The notes: generated by a model not told the origin, from the letters alone. Positions 9,001 through 13,574 are shown, counted from the stretch's first letter. The stretch: DNA of 15,939 bases from Acidobacteriaceae bacterium (GCA_009781125.1 WQYS01000016.1:1-15939); one strand, 5' to 3'. Translations and numbers: made by a program.

Positions 9001-9774
9001 TCCGCCAGGTATCAATGGAGTCAGCGGCTTCTTCGCGCCATAAGAGTTCCCGCCTAGATAGGGAACCATTATTACCGCGCTGCTGCCAGGGCCATCAGCA
9101 ACATAGATGTTCTGCGCCTCATCCACAAAGATATTCTGGGGCATATCCCACCCTGAGCCCACCAACATGAAAGTGTATGTATCGTTATCGCTGTGGTAAA
9201 TGTACTTAATCACAGACCCGCTGGATGCAGTTGCGACATAGACATTTTTGGAGCTATCAACCGAGATGGCAACCGGGTCATTTCCCGGAGGCGTGAACAC
9301 CACTGGGTCAGATCCGCAATTGGCCGGGTTTGCTCCTGCCAGACAAGATCCTGAAATCCTGTGTATAGCGCCGTCGCCTGGAGAATAGCTGGAGTCCAAA
9401 ACATAGACGTTCCCGTCGCCATCAACCGCAGTGTGATCAACACCAGGATATGTAGTATTCAGCGTTAATACCGTACATTGACCGGCGGTATAAGCCTCTG
9501 CCGTACAACCAGCCGGAATCCTTACTACATGGTTCGCGCCGCGGTCCGCAACATAGATATTCCCGAAGTTGTCCACCGCTACGCTGTACGGAGTGTGGGG
9601 AGAAGTCCAGTTTCCCCCCATCTGCATGAGGCTGTTAGCGAGGCGCGCCTGCGCCTGCGCGAATGCCTGTCCACCGGACACGGCCGCAAGCAGCAAAAAC
9701 AGTAAACCCGCAACAAGGCTCTGGAGTGAAACGTTCCAAGTACGACAATATGCGCTGCTCTTATCAGGTAACAC
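1..9774 (-). CDS. Giant secreted NHL-propeller / Ig-like repeat protein (C-terminus beyond the window)
   Basis: The frame is open for 3258 codons, from a GTG at 9774 to base 1. I translated its successive blocks and the domain motifs stay in one frame throughout. A TGA at 9805-9807 closes the frame upstream, and AGGAG sits 8 nt before the GTG. Residues 1-39 form a Sec signal peptide ending AFA-Q, so the protein is exported. Order: propeller 1 (about 42-346), ASH/choice-of-anchor-like domain (347-455), propeller 2 (459-772), ASH, He_PIG-like, Ig_3-like, ASH with Asp/Cys loop (to about 1240), propeller 3 (1244-1529), the same four-domain series, propeller 4 (2014-2326), ASH, two Ig_3-like domains, ASH with loop, propeller 5 (2805-3181), then the start of another ASH with the NIGN motif. 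Blades carry AVDxxGNxYVAD. NHL/Ig proteins of this kind usually act at the cell surface in adhesion or binding; no catalytic motif is seen and the ligand is unknown. Antisense frames also stay open here because of base composition. Confidence 0.93.
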   Translation of the reverse strand, partial: MLPDKSSAYCRTWNVSLQSLVAGLLFLLLAAVSGGQAFAQAQARLANSLMQMGGNWTSPHTPYSVAVDNFGNIYVADRGANHVVRIPAGCTAEAYTAGQCTVLTLNTTYPGVDHTAVDGDGNVYVLDSSYSPGDGAIHRISGSCLAGANPANCGSDPVVFTPPGNDPVAISVDSSKNVYVATASSGSVIKYIYHSDNDTYTFMLVGSGWDMPQNIFVDEAQNIYVADGPGSSAVIMVPYLGGNSYGAKKPLTPLIPGGWSLAVDTAGNLYVGSTTAGGGDGTLRKYDAACINGPNPVVNCNPPNTPINVLMSGIRGLLDIALDRSGNIYDADYIGNPPNYVRQVVRLGVSGTDFDSVPVGTSAPPTTTLTFTFDVGGTINAPQALTMGVTGLDYSVVPGSGTTCTANASFNTGDTCTVTVSFTPQAPGARNGALVLVDNNNKVIATAYLRGTGTAPLAVFTSPVTVTSVVDSVNATGGISARLATGEDGTLYTLEAEPPTNNLVVRRFPPGCSDISCSTQMGGGLPVASSPSSMPVGLAVDGAGNIFMGVHSGQALMIPADCTATAYAGAACSVVGVGSSLSYPMGLAVDGVGNLYAADNTSKDLHELPSGCIHGPTPSSCTYATLFTSAGASGLLAAAVDGSGNIYVSSGNPRALGAGMIQEIPASCAIGGNCTPATVGGGFTVPYGLAVDAAGNVYVADNPGQVPSGYSHLKVVPVGCTDASCVIVLADSNCTTDPVNCAAMNNITDVDVDGAGNIYVMNSQTGTVYQIARSTASLTFPSTAIGSYTDSSTPPYATLHNIGNELLLFTPALGSANPAAPSGLPFTNYQFETDGNTTCAASLDLGTMCNLSFTFVPTAVGAVHEEADLTDNSMNMALPPAKQTILLNGTAFEITISPASLPNGTVGVAYTQTLAASGGTGPYTYTVITGSLPDGLGLSASGVLSGTPTTVGTKTFTVEATDALGNTGTQNYSLTVDPSPVTTTTVTSTPNPSYEGQSVTYTARVTPVAAAGTVAFTAVPAGGGASIDLGSTTLTSGTAQITDSSLPAGVYTVTAAYVSDNGYTGSSATLTQIVNDANCKGPDFGEVPVGGKQVCAVTVTLPAGGLATSIGVFTKGASGQDFNPTTAADAAAPGYMTLPDSMACNLTTEYAAGATCLELVTFAPKYPGQRMGAVVFLDRIHPGPSAPSDCDNPPPGPPPSDCTGDGKGSDPPGTSDFLPGPFATNYIYGTGQAPQLVFNSPLNTPQQVTISVPNLGLSDGTAVDGDGNVYLGYYATDIYKIPGGCFSGALTGTQCTGNNAIRGPGQVRGLAVDGAGNIFVSNNSGAVYKLPAGCTDSTSSCAIQLNNGVYSGDYGITVDNVGNVFVASYIRGTVTEFPTSCINGASPSSCGVTLANGIGVATGVGVDANGNVYVAGAGNGDGKKYVYRIKASCIADGTSASNPSGCIAQLGGPLANPTDIAVDPAGNVYILSNSAGVQEISSSCASLPDPSGCVPITLSDTSGYGLAVDSVWNLYVANSDTVSKIDRSTTPGLIFPGTVVGQTSQSITAPPYAIVQNIGNMPLTWTSPLGSGNPGYALQTAGAGSYDLDSANATGMPGPCLVSSATQLAASEICDLGFNFTPTVVGLISDIAALSDDSLNVSGAEQNIPLNGIGVTLSITPTQLNGTVGVAFSQALTVEMDSGGALGDPDSAEWSWTAASGSSLPPGLTLDSGGQITGTPTAAGVFHVLVQVSGTAYDDVAEVEYPYAGYQQITLYIDQLTLATSLNPAPAGQSITFTATVAPVEATGSVTFTATPASGGPAIALGTAVPLAGGIAEVSTSTLPAGIYTIKAEYSGDTNFLVISATLTQIINDALCGTNYFGGVNVGDKLVCAVKVTVPDGGMGTSIRVVTEGVTGLDFNPTTAADSAAPGYFVLPSSLACDVATEYPAGATCLEMVTFAPTYPGLRKGAVELLDRVQPGSSGGSEDDCIDDDGFPKPNCTDKGSDPGGSSDFAPGPYAMSYIYGVGIAPQAVFNTPLSSPTQLGNAFGAPWGVAVDSTGNVYVADSLAWVYMIPASCVNSADPSICPNITTLANVNTPAAVAIDGAGNFYTASYTATTVLEYPAVCTTISNPTSDSRCTSPVVLGTNTEDKQLFQFPVSVAVDGSGNVYVAALNAIPSDTPAATSVYTIPAGCTQDLFDAGQCVITKLGSGFNGPRGVAVDASGNVYVADPNNNQVVKVPAGCTADDIIAATCSEVVLGSSSSGFTSPWSVAVDAAGNVYVADVGTEKVSEIPAGCVNDAGCVIQLATLPAGSSSADGLAIDAAGNLYVTNRVDNTVTQIVRTTTPGLTFLNTEVGSTSGSNTVPPYAQIQNIGTSTLTFNPALAAGANPSVSAPFTLDTANSTCLQTNPNGTPQTLVSSAACTITATFTPQTVGPFSGTATVTDDSLNKTSPYATQPIPLNGTGVQTPPIGISVSPEPSVYGVDAVRVTGTLTYAGTPPTGTITVVDLTTATTLGTCALTSADNGECTYTAASTMLAIGPHVIEVYYTPDSGSPYYLDSATASTSHTVISSATAVTIASSQNPSTLGQSVTFTETVVGTGPTPTGAVEFTDSVTGADIPGCESVALSSVLAGTATATCATSGLTLGIHAITGAYIPDAGSVYDAGSATLNQIVNDAGCNGNNFGSVQVNDSRTCTVTVPIETQFATDGLHVVTQGVESLDYTKVATTCDPNVIYGPSDTCLVTVRFAPKAPGMRMGAVVLRDGDKPGSDGGGTDDCSDDGGWGDCGSDGPGGPGGDSTPYPTALATAYIWGTGVGPLAALTPGIITTVAGGGTGSCGGAETNSIGDGCPATSASMLPNGTVLDAAGNLYIVDASSNVVRRVAAPMSTGTITTIAGGGAGCSGQTDSIGDGCPATSATLDDPRYLAVDGAGNLYISDSNHSVVRRVDASTGIITTVAGTPGSGGYSGDGGSATSAQLQRPTSLAVDGAGNLYIVNFDDVLRRVDASTGIITKVAGCRCESGADGDGGPALSAMLVAIGGVAVDGDGNIFLSDTFNSIIRRIDGSTGIIETVAGICLRCSDPHADHWGDGGPATSAKLSGPSSLAVDGTGNLYIQDSNHAAVRRVDASTGIITTIAGSYASGSGYSGDGGPATDAQLNFPQSDFDPSYSLFYGSVAVDAAGNLYIADGGNGRIRKVDVSQSAATFATPTPVGATNPYTNATPQVVTLTNIGNYELTMNSPFVSASNPEVTPNTGSADDGIGPSFPWNATATGACTTPL
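232..1362 (-). repeat. NHL propeller 5 (six blades, TVAG subtype)
   Basis: The six blades here are of a different NHL subtype: LAVDGAGNLYISD followed by RRVDASTGIITTVAG and then, in canonical blades, GYSGDGGPAT. Four of the six inter-blade loops replace the GYSGDGG segment with a variant containing two cysteines. The block enters right after an ASH-with-loop domain at PLAALTPGIITTVAG. Confidence 0.85.
1429..1547 (-). other. Asp/Gly-rich loop with two Cys inserted in ASH-like domain (copy 4)
   Basis: Residues about 2744-2782 lie between RMGAVVLRD and ALATAYIWGTG. The insert contains GTDDCSDDGGWGDCGSDG and a GGPGG run. It is the most Asp/Gly-rich of the three inserts. Confidence 0.75.
2797..3735 (-). 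repeat. NHL propeller 4 (six blades)
   Basis: Six blades, mostly with VAVDxxGNVYVAD cores. The first five have a Cys-x(5-12)-Cys loop and the sixth exits through RTTTPGLTF. Entry and exit junctions match those of propeller 3, in line with duplication of a larger block. Confidence 0.85.
3787..3914 (-). other. Asp-rich loop with two Cys inserted in ASH-like domain (copy 3)
   Basis: Residues about 1955-1996 lie between RKGAVELLD and AMSYIYGVG. The insert contains SEDDCIDDDGFPKPNC, with several clustered aspartates that could bind calcium. It occupies the same place as the loops of copies 2 and 4. Confidence 0.75.
5188..6045 (-). repeat. NHL propeller 3 (six blades)
   Basis: The six blade cores include TAVDGDGNVYLGY, LAVDGAGNIFVSN, ITVDNVGNVFVAS, VGVDANGNVYVAG, IAVDPAGNVYILS and LAVDSVWNLYVAN. 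The first five have a Cys pair after the blade. The block exits through RSTTPGLIF into an ASH-like domain. Confidence 0.85.
6115..6245 (-). other. Asp/Pro/Gly loop with two Cys inserted in ASH-like domain (copy 2)
   Basis: Residues about 1178-1220 form a low-complexity insert between the conserved strands RMGAVVFLD and ATNYIYGTG. It contains SDCDNPPPG and PSDCTGDGKGSD. The matching place in the first ASH copy (near 8440) has only a short turn, VDNNNKV. Confidence 0.75.
7459..8400 (-). repeat. NHL propeller 2 (six blades)
   Basis: Six blades follow the junction GTGTAPLAVF. The first is degenerate (LATGEDGTLYTLE); the others are canonical, for example LAVDGAGNIFMGV and LAVDAAGNVYVAD. Five of the six carry a paired-Cys loop. 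The last blade leads into the next sandwich domain through ARSTASLTF. Confidence 0.8.
8737..9651 (-). repeat. NHL propeller 1 (six blades)
   Basis: Six consecutive blades are readable, with cores such as VAVDNFGNIYVAD, TAVDGDGNVYVLD, ISVDSSKNVYVAT, IFVDEAQNIYVAD, LAVDTAGNLYVGS and IALDRSGNIYDAD. Blades 1, 2 and 5 end in a Cys-loop-Cys segment of the IPAGC type; the others lack it. This is the most diverged of the five propellers. Confidence 0.8.
9658..9774 (-). other. Sec signal peptide of the giant protein
   Basis: Residues 1-39 contain an n-region with Lys5 and Arg11, a hydrophobic core (LVAGLLFLLLAAV, residues 20-32) and a signal peptidase I site of the A-x-A type, AFA before Gln40. No lipobox cysteine is present at the cleavage site, so the mature N-terminus should be soluble or held by the C-terminal part outside the window. 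Confidence 0.85.
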
Positions 9775-9782
9775 TGAGCTGG

Positions 9783-9787
9783 CTCCT
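9783..9787 (-). promoter_or_regulatory. Ribosome binding site of the giant gene
   Basis: AGGAG on the minus strand lies 8 nt before the GTG at 9774. It decides the start: the next in-frame codons upstream hold no ATG before the TGA at 9805-9807, and the GTG gives a complete signal peptide. Confidence 0.7.
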
Positions 9788-9842
9788 AACTGACTGACAA
9801 TCGTTCAAAATGAATCACGTAACAACTGTCACTCGTTAGCTA

Positions 9843-9857
9843 GCCGCATAAAGCGGC
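9843..9857 (-). promoter_or_regulatory. Small hairpin near the giant gene's start
   Basis: GCCGC (9843-9847) and GCGGC (9853-9857) flank a 5-nt loop, 69-83 nt before the GTG. The short stem makes a chance occurrence possible. Confidence 0.2.
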
Positions 9858-9933
9858 AAGCATGGGCTGTACAACCAATCAGGAAAGGAACGACATCATC
9901 ATCATTGCTACAACACGCTATCGACGACTCTGC

Positions 9934-9992
9934 CGTGCAGAAATGCGTGAATTCTGCACGTTGTTCTGGTTTTTCCGCATATCAGAAAAACC
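9934..9992 (-). promoter_or_regulatory. Two consecutive hairpins in the giant gene's leader
   Basis: CGTGCAGAA (9934-9942) pairs perfectly with TTCTGCACG (9952-9960). GGTTTTTC (9968-9975) pairs with GAAAAACC (9985-9992). Both loops are 9 nt and a 7-nt spacer separates the hairpins. On the minus strand they lie 160-218 nt before the GTG start. They may be mRNA leader structure or protein-binding sites; no terminator-like T-run follows in the minus direction. Confidence 0.4.
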
Positions 9993-10281
9993 TGCTTGCA
10001 TAATTCATTTTTAATAAAACGCACCTATCGCGTATTGGATATATGTGTTCATGTTTTCCACGATTACCATAGAAGCGACATCATTTTTACCTTACAGATG
10101 CCACGCCTTGAGGGAAGCAGATTTGGCGCATCTATATGCACCTCAGAACCGTTACCGGGAGTCCATAAGTAGACTAGGGATGTTTGATATTTGCTACAGG
10201 GTTGATCCATCTCTTGACGCCGTCATCCTGAGTTTCCATGGCCCTTGTGGGCCAGCGGAGTTCATAAAAATCGAATGCTTC

Positions 10282-10365
10282 CAGATACGCCAGACCTAAA
10301 GTTCTGGCGTATCTGAAAGCAAAGACAACCTATTGAATCTATTGCCGCTACATGGTGATTTTCAA
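10282..10365 (-). repeat. Dispersed intergenic hairpin element, copy 1
   Basis: A perfect 13-bp stem, CAGATACGCCAGA (10282-10294) with TCTGGCGTATCTG (10303-10315), encloses the loop CCTAAAGT. A 54-nt tail (10312-10365) matches 13597-13650 at about 45 of 54 positions. A further GTCATCC motif (10222-10228) and a 6-bp hairpin (TGGCCC/GGGCCA, 10239-10254) may belong to the same element. It lies 22 nt past the stop of the AraC-PAS-GGDEF gene, so it would be in that mRNA's 3' end. Confidence 0.7.
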
Positions 10366-10387
10366 TTAGTTCCTAACTTCCGGTTGC

Positions 10388-12325
10388 TTATCCTTGAAGC
10401 TCAGGGGTAGTTTCAGGCCGACATAGTTCGCTCTTGGCTATCTCATCCTGATCGAAAATCGATATGCAATTACGCCCGCTGAGTTTAGCATCGACTAACG
10501 CCAGATGGCATTTTCGTATCAGATCTTCTGTACTACTGATTGCCCCTTTGAATCGCGGAGCCGTGGTAACGCAACCCACGCTGACCGTCACTTCGTGACT
10601 ATCGGAAATCACCTTCCCCAGGTGGAGACCCACGATAGAAGCGCGTATCTTCTCGGCCACGCGAGACGCTTCCATGCCTGTGGAGTTCGGCAAGAGCACA
10701 GCTATCGTGCCGCCCACATAACGCGCCACATAATTGCGATCAACTACTTTACACACTGTATTGGCAATAGCAGACAGGCATCTGTCTCCACGAGCGGCTC
10801 CGTGCTGCTCGTTGTATTCCTTGAAATGATCTACGTTCAACAGGATGAGCGAGAGCCGCGAGTTATCCTCCACAGCCTTTTTCCAGTGCTTCTCTAAAAG
10901 AACCTCAAACGAATGGCGATTGGGCAGCCCGGTAACCTCGTCAATATAAGCCATCCGTTCCAGCTCTTTCTCCCGCTCCTTGCGCTGCGTAATATCCCGC
11001 ATCGTCAGCAGAACATTCGTATTTTCAATTTTGCCGCCGTCACTCAATACCCGCGCGTTGATTTCCATATAGGCATACGTTCCGTCCTTCTTCCTCATGC
11101 GGACACAGACATACAGAGCGGTGGCTCCGGCGCTTACACGGCTCCGGAAGTATTCCTCGGCAAACGGAATATCTTCGGCCAGGATGAACTCTGCCGCGTT
11201 TTTCCCGTTCATCTCCTGCGGCTCCCAGCCTAATACCTGCTTGCAGGAAGGCGATGTGTAATGAACAGTCCAGTCAAATCTGATTAAAGAGATGACATCG
11301 GCGTTCACGTCCGAGAGCAGCCGGAAATCGATCTCGGCAGGCTCTGCGGCACCTTGCTCGGCAGCAGTTGCCGCGACTAGACTTTTACCGGGCGAATTCG
11401 GAATCTGTAGCCGTACCTTGTCCTGCTGCTTGGCCTTGACAAGACTGCGATATAACATCGGCGTCTTTTTGAACTGACGCACAAAGTTGCGGGCAAAATG
11501 ACTTTGATCGGCAAATCCAGTGTGATTCGCAATCTCGCTCATGGAAAGTTCCGTATTTTCCAGAAGAGCTCCGGCGGCCTCCAATCGTTTCTGAATGATC
11601 CACTGGCAGGGACTCATCCCTGTTGTAAAACGGAATCTACGGCTGAATTGGCGCGCTCCCAGGCCTGTTAGCTGGGCAAGAGCCTTGACCGAGATATCGC
11701 CCGTGAGATTTTCCTGCACATACTGGATCAGTTTGCCATAGGCCGCAAACGAAAGCTCCAGTCCTGTTCGAGCTTCATTCTCTCCCGTCAATTGATGTGT
11801 CAGATGTATGAAGAAAGCGTGCAGGAGAGCTTCAAGATAAGACTGATTTCTGGAAGAATTCCGCAGCTCGTCAATAATCAAATGATTAAAAGCAGCCGTC
11901 TGTATCTCCTGAATCACGTAGCATGTGCTGAAATCAATCTCAGGCAGGTGCTGCTTTCTTGCAAGAGATTCCAGTCCTGAGCCGCCCGCTATCAAAACCA
12001 GCATTCTTGTGGAACCCAGCCAGCGGCACCTCACAAACGAGCGGACTGGCACAAAACAAATAGCTCCAGGCCGAAGATGAACCACAATACTCTTCTGCAT
12101 GGTCACAACGACAAAACGGAGTTCCTGAATCCCCTCATAAATAAATACAAGACACTTCGAGGCATCCGGGACCAAGGCGGGGACGTCGTTTTCAACCGTC
12201 ACCTCATATGCTGCATCCAGCACAGCATCTTGACGCGCAGCCGGATCTTTGCCAAACAGCTTTCTTACCATCGCAAACACAATGACATCGGAAGTTTGAT
12301 ATTGATTTTGCAAGATGGCTGGCAT
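10388..12325 (-). CDS. AraC-type regulator fused to PAS and degenerate GGDEF domain
   Basis: 645 residues. Residues about 45-120 resemble the cupin-like sensor region of AraC proteins. Residues 193-298 are a typical AraC/XylS DNA-binding domain with both helix-turn-helix units (ISVKALAQLTGLGARQFSRR and MSEIANHTGFADQSHFARNF). Residues 333-450 are a PAS fold ending TMRDITQRK, then the linker DEVTGLPNR. Residues 460-625 are a GGDEF domain, but the signature is V537-G-G-T-I541 instead of GGDEF. The first metal-binding Asp is Asn497 and the RxxD inhibitory site is absent, so cyclic-di-GMP synthesis is unlikely. Asp499, Asn505 and Asp514 are kept, so nucleotide binding or dimerisation may remain. 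ATG at 12325 is the first in-frame ATG after a TAA; its ribosome binding site is weak. Probably a transcription factor sensing through PAS and perhaps a nucleotide; targets are unknown. Confidence 0.92.
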   Translation of the reverse strand: MPAILQNQYQTSDVIVFAMVRKLFGKDPAARQDAVLDAAYEVTVENDVPALVPDASKCLVFIYEGIQELRFVVVTMQKSIVVHLRPGAICFVPVRSFVRCRWLGSTRMLVLIAGGSGLESLARKQHLPEIDFSTCYVIQEIQTAAFNHLIIDELRNSSRNQSYLEALLHAFFIHLTHQLTGENEARTGLELSFAAYGKLIQYVQENLTGDISVKALAQLTGLGARQFSRRFRFTTGMSPCQWIIQKRLEAAGALLENTELSMSEIANHTGFADQSHFARNFVRQFKKTPMLYRSLVKAKQQDKVRLQIPNSPGKSLVAATAAEQGAAEPAEIDFRLLSDVNADVISLIRFDWTVHYTSPSCKQVLGWEPQEMNGKNAAEFILAEDIPFAEEYFRSRVSAGATALYVCVRMRKKDGTYAYMEINARVLSDGGKIENTNVLLTMRDITQRKEREKELERMAYIDEVTGLPNRHSFEVLLEKHWKKAVEDNSRLSLILLNVDHFKEYNEQHGAARGDRCLSAIANTVCKVVDRNYVARYVGGTIAVLLPNSTGMEASRVAEKIRASIVGLHLGKVISDSHEVTVSVGCVTTAPRFKGAISSTEDLIRKCHLALVDAKLSGRNCISIFDQDEIAKSELCRPETTPELQG

Positions 12326-12451
12326 GTATAGGCGGTATTCATCAGGTTAATTCAAAACATCAATTAAATACACAGAAATATACGAAATACTGCACGCCTC
12401 CGGGTAAAATATTGTTCTTATATTGCCCAACTGTTGAATTATCGATGTTAA

Positions 12452-12465
12452 TTGCGTATACGCAA
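12452..12465. promoter_or_regulatory. Palindromic operator candidate 1 (TTGC-N6-GCAA)
   Basis: TTGCGTATACGCAA is a perfect 14-bp palindrome 127-140 bp upstream of the AraC-type start codon. It shares the TTGC-N6-GCAA frame with the second palindrome, as expected for two sites of one dimeric regulator. Confidence 0.5.
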
Positions 12466-12547
12466 ACACTTATGCAAGTAATATCAATCATGTTTATGTC
12501 GAAGTTACGCAATTTAAGATTGCAACGCGACTTATCGCTTATTGCAT

Positions 12548-12563
12548 GTTGCTAATTAGCAAC
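12548..12563. promoter_or_regulatory. Palindromic operator candidate 2 (TTGC-N6-GCAA)
   Basis: GTTGCTAATTAGCAAC is a perfect 16-bp palindrome 223-238 bp upstream of the AraC-type start, centred 97 bp from the first palindrome. A third, inverted arrangement (GCAAT-N5-ATTGC) lies between them near 12509-12523. Confidence 0.5.
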
Positions 12564-12630
12564 CACTGCATTCATATGTGTAACAATTACGTCACGCCAG
12601 GACGCGGATGGCAAGTCACGAAACCGTAAA

Positions 12631-13431
12631 TTACTGTTTTGTACTCATTGGTTCCGGGCGCCGGGTATTCAGTGCCGATATTCTGCCTATAACTTCGACT
12701 TCCTTCCCGTATTTCCACCGCTTAGTTCTGGGTTCGGGAGAAAGCTGATGCGGTATAAGTTGCAGCCACTCCTGTTTTTCATCGAGTTCGCAAAATCCGC
12801 AATGATAGCCCTTTCGCGCCGATAAGAAGTAGATAGGACGGTCATATTCGCTGGTCCAGTCCTTCCTGGTGGCGATCTCTTTGTTTTGCGTATCGATCAA
12901 TACGGCGGCGCCTGCAAGAATCATCGGCTCCATCGTCTTATCATGGCATCCGATAACGCCGCGGAGATATCGAGCCGACACCATGCCTTTGGGCATCTGA
13001 AGCACAGCCGTCTTCGGCGGGGGCGGATCGGTCATAAATTCGTCTGGCATCCACAAGCGGATGCTTCTTTCCAGAAAGCCATTCTCCTGCAAGACAGCCG
13101 TGTAAGGACTGGTGTTGGCCTCGATCTGCACGGGTGGCTCGGTGAGGCTCGGACAAAGCATCATAATCTCATCGGCGGTCATGTTGTAGACATACGCCAG
13201 CACGATGAGCTTCATCGCCGACAGCTCGCGGCTTTCGCGTTCCACGCGGTTCAGCCAACTGGCAGAGATTTGGAAGTCGCCGTTATCCCACGTCCGCGCA
13301 AAGGCTGTGGTGCATTCTTCGACCTGCCGCAATGTAAGTCCGTTTTTTTCGCGCACCAGGCGAAGTTTACGGCCCATGCCGCTCCGCTTTCGGGCTTCAA
13401 TGGCATGCGAACTAGAGGTTGATTGCGCCAC
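12631..13431 (-). CDS. XRE-family regulator with S24/LexA-like C-terminal domain lacking the catalytic Ser
   Basis: 266 residues. Residues about 20-92 form an XRE/Cro-CI helix-turn-helix (GLTLRQVEECT, then ISASWLNRVERESREL). Residues about 150-255 resemble the S24 peptidase fold of LexA/CI repressors, but where those have G-D-S-M this protein has D164-K-T-M-E-P. The region where the catalytic Lys is expected reads GYHCGFCELDE. Self-cleavage is therefore unlikely, and the domain probably serves for dimerisation or ligand sensing. A His-Cys-x2-Cys cluster (210-214) is odd. The GTG start at 13431 is supported by AGGAAG 8 nt upstream (13440-13445); no alternative start is better placed. It sits upstream of the AraC-type gene on the same strand, but the 305-bp gap argues for separate promoters. 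Targets are unknown. Confidence 0.88.
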   Translation of the reverse strand: MAQSTSSSHAIEARKRSGMGRKLRLVREKNGLTLRQVEECTTAFARTWDNGDFQISASWLNRVERESRELSAMKLIVLAYVYNMTADEIMMLCPSLTEPPVQIEANTSPYTAVLQENGFLERSIRLWMPDEFMTDPPPPKTAVLQMPKGMVSARYLRGVIGCHDKTMEPMILAGAAVLIDTQNKEIATRKDWTSEYDRPIYFLSARKGYHCGFCELDEKQEWLQLIPHQLSPEPRTKRWKYGKEVEVIGRISALNTRRPEPMSTKQ

Positions 13432-13439
13432 AATATGTT

Positions 13440-13445
13440 CTTCCT
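13440..13445 (-). promoter_or_regulatory. Ribosome binding site of the XRE regulator
   Basis: AGGAAG on the minus strand, 8 nt before the GTG start at 13431. It supports that non-ATG start. Confidence 0.6.
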
Positions 13446-13467
13446 ATATTTATTAAATCCTGCGCAG

Positions 13468-13497
13468 ATTATGACACTGTACCCTCCACCTTGTCAT
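13468..13497 (-). promoter_or_regulatory. Sigma-70-like promoter candidate for the XRE regulator
   Basis: On the minus strand ATGACA (13492-13497) and CATAAT (13468-13473) are separated by 18 bp. Each matches the -35/-10 consensus at five of six bases. The implied 5' leader is about 30 nt and contains the ribosome binding site. The -35 hexamer overlaps the GTCATTCC end of the dispersed element, so the element may supply part of the promoter. Confidence 0.4.
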
Positions 13498-13574
13498 TCC
13501 GCAGCGAAGTAGCTGATCGCCTTGCCGATCGAACCGAACCGGGAACTGTCTCCGATCGTTGTGTTCGCTAAGAA

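Larger units (their letters stand above)
9775..10387. other. 613-bp non-coding region: leader of the giant gene and 3' region of the AraC-PAS-GGDEF gene
   Basis: No credible gene is seen. It contains the giant gene's ribosome binding site, three short inverted repeats (9843-9857, 9934-9960, 9968-9992), an AT-rich stretch at about 9998-10020, and a dispersed hairpin element close to the upstream gene's stop. The central part, about 10060-10220, shows nothing I can name. An 84-codon plus-strand frame from 10045 overlaps the repeat and has no convincing ribosome binding site. Confidence 0.7.
12326..12630. other. 305-bp AT-rich regulatory gap upstream of the AraC-PAS-GGDEF gene
   Basis: No gene is seen. 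The gap is clearly more AT-rich than its neighbours and dense in TTGC and GCAA tetramers, including two perfect palindromes listed separately. It should hold the promoter of the AraC-type gene, but I could not choose a -35/-10 pair with confidence. Confidence 0.6.

Noticed and set aside
10045..10299. 84-codon plus-strand frame starting GTG
   Set aside because: Weak ribosome binding site, no familiar motif, and its 3' end is made of the dispersed hairpin element.
10282..10315. 13-bp stem as a classical rho-independent terminator of the AraC-PAS-GGDEF gene
   Set aside because: On the minus strand the stem is followed by GGAAGCATTCG and not by a T-tract; it is better described as part of the dispersed element, though it could still affect the 3' end.
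12364..12403. Possible leader peptide GTG CAG TAT ... TGA after GGAGG, upstream of the AraC-type gene
   Set aside because: GGAGG is only 1 nt from the GTG, too close for normal initiation, and there is no other start at a proper distance.
12886..13422. 178-codon plus-strand frame
   Set aside because: Antisense to the XRE/S24-like gene; no domain can be recognised.
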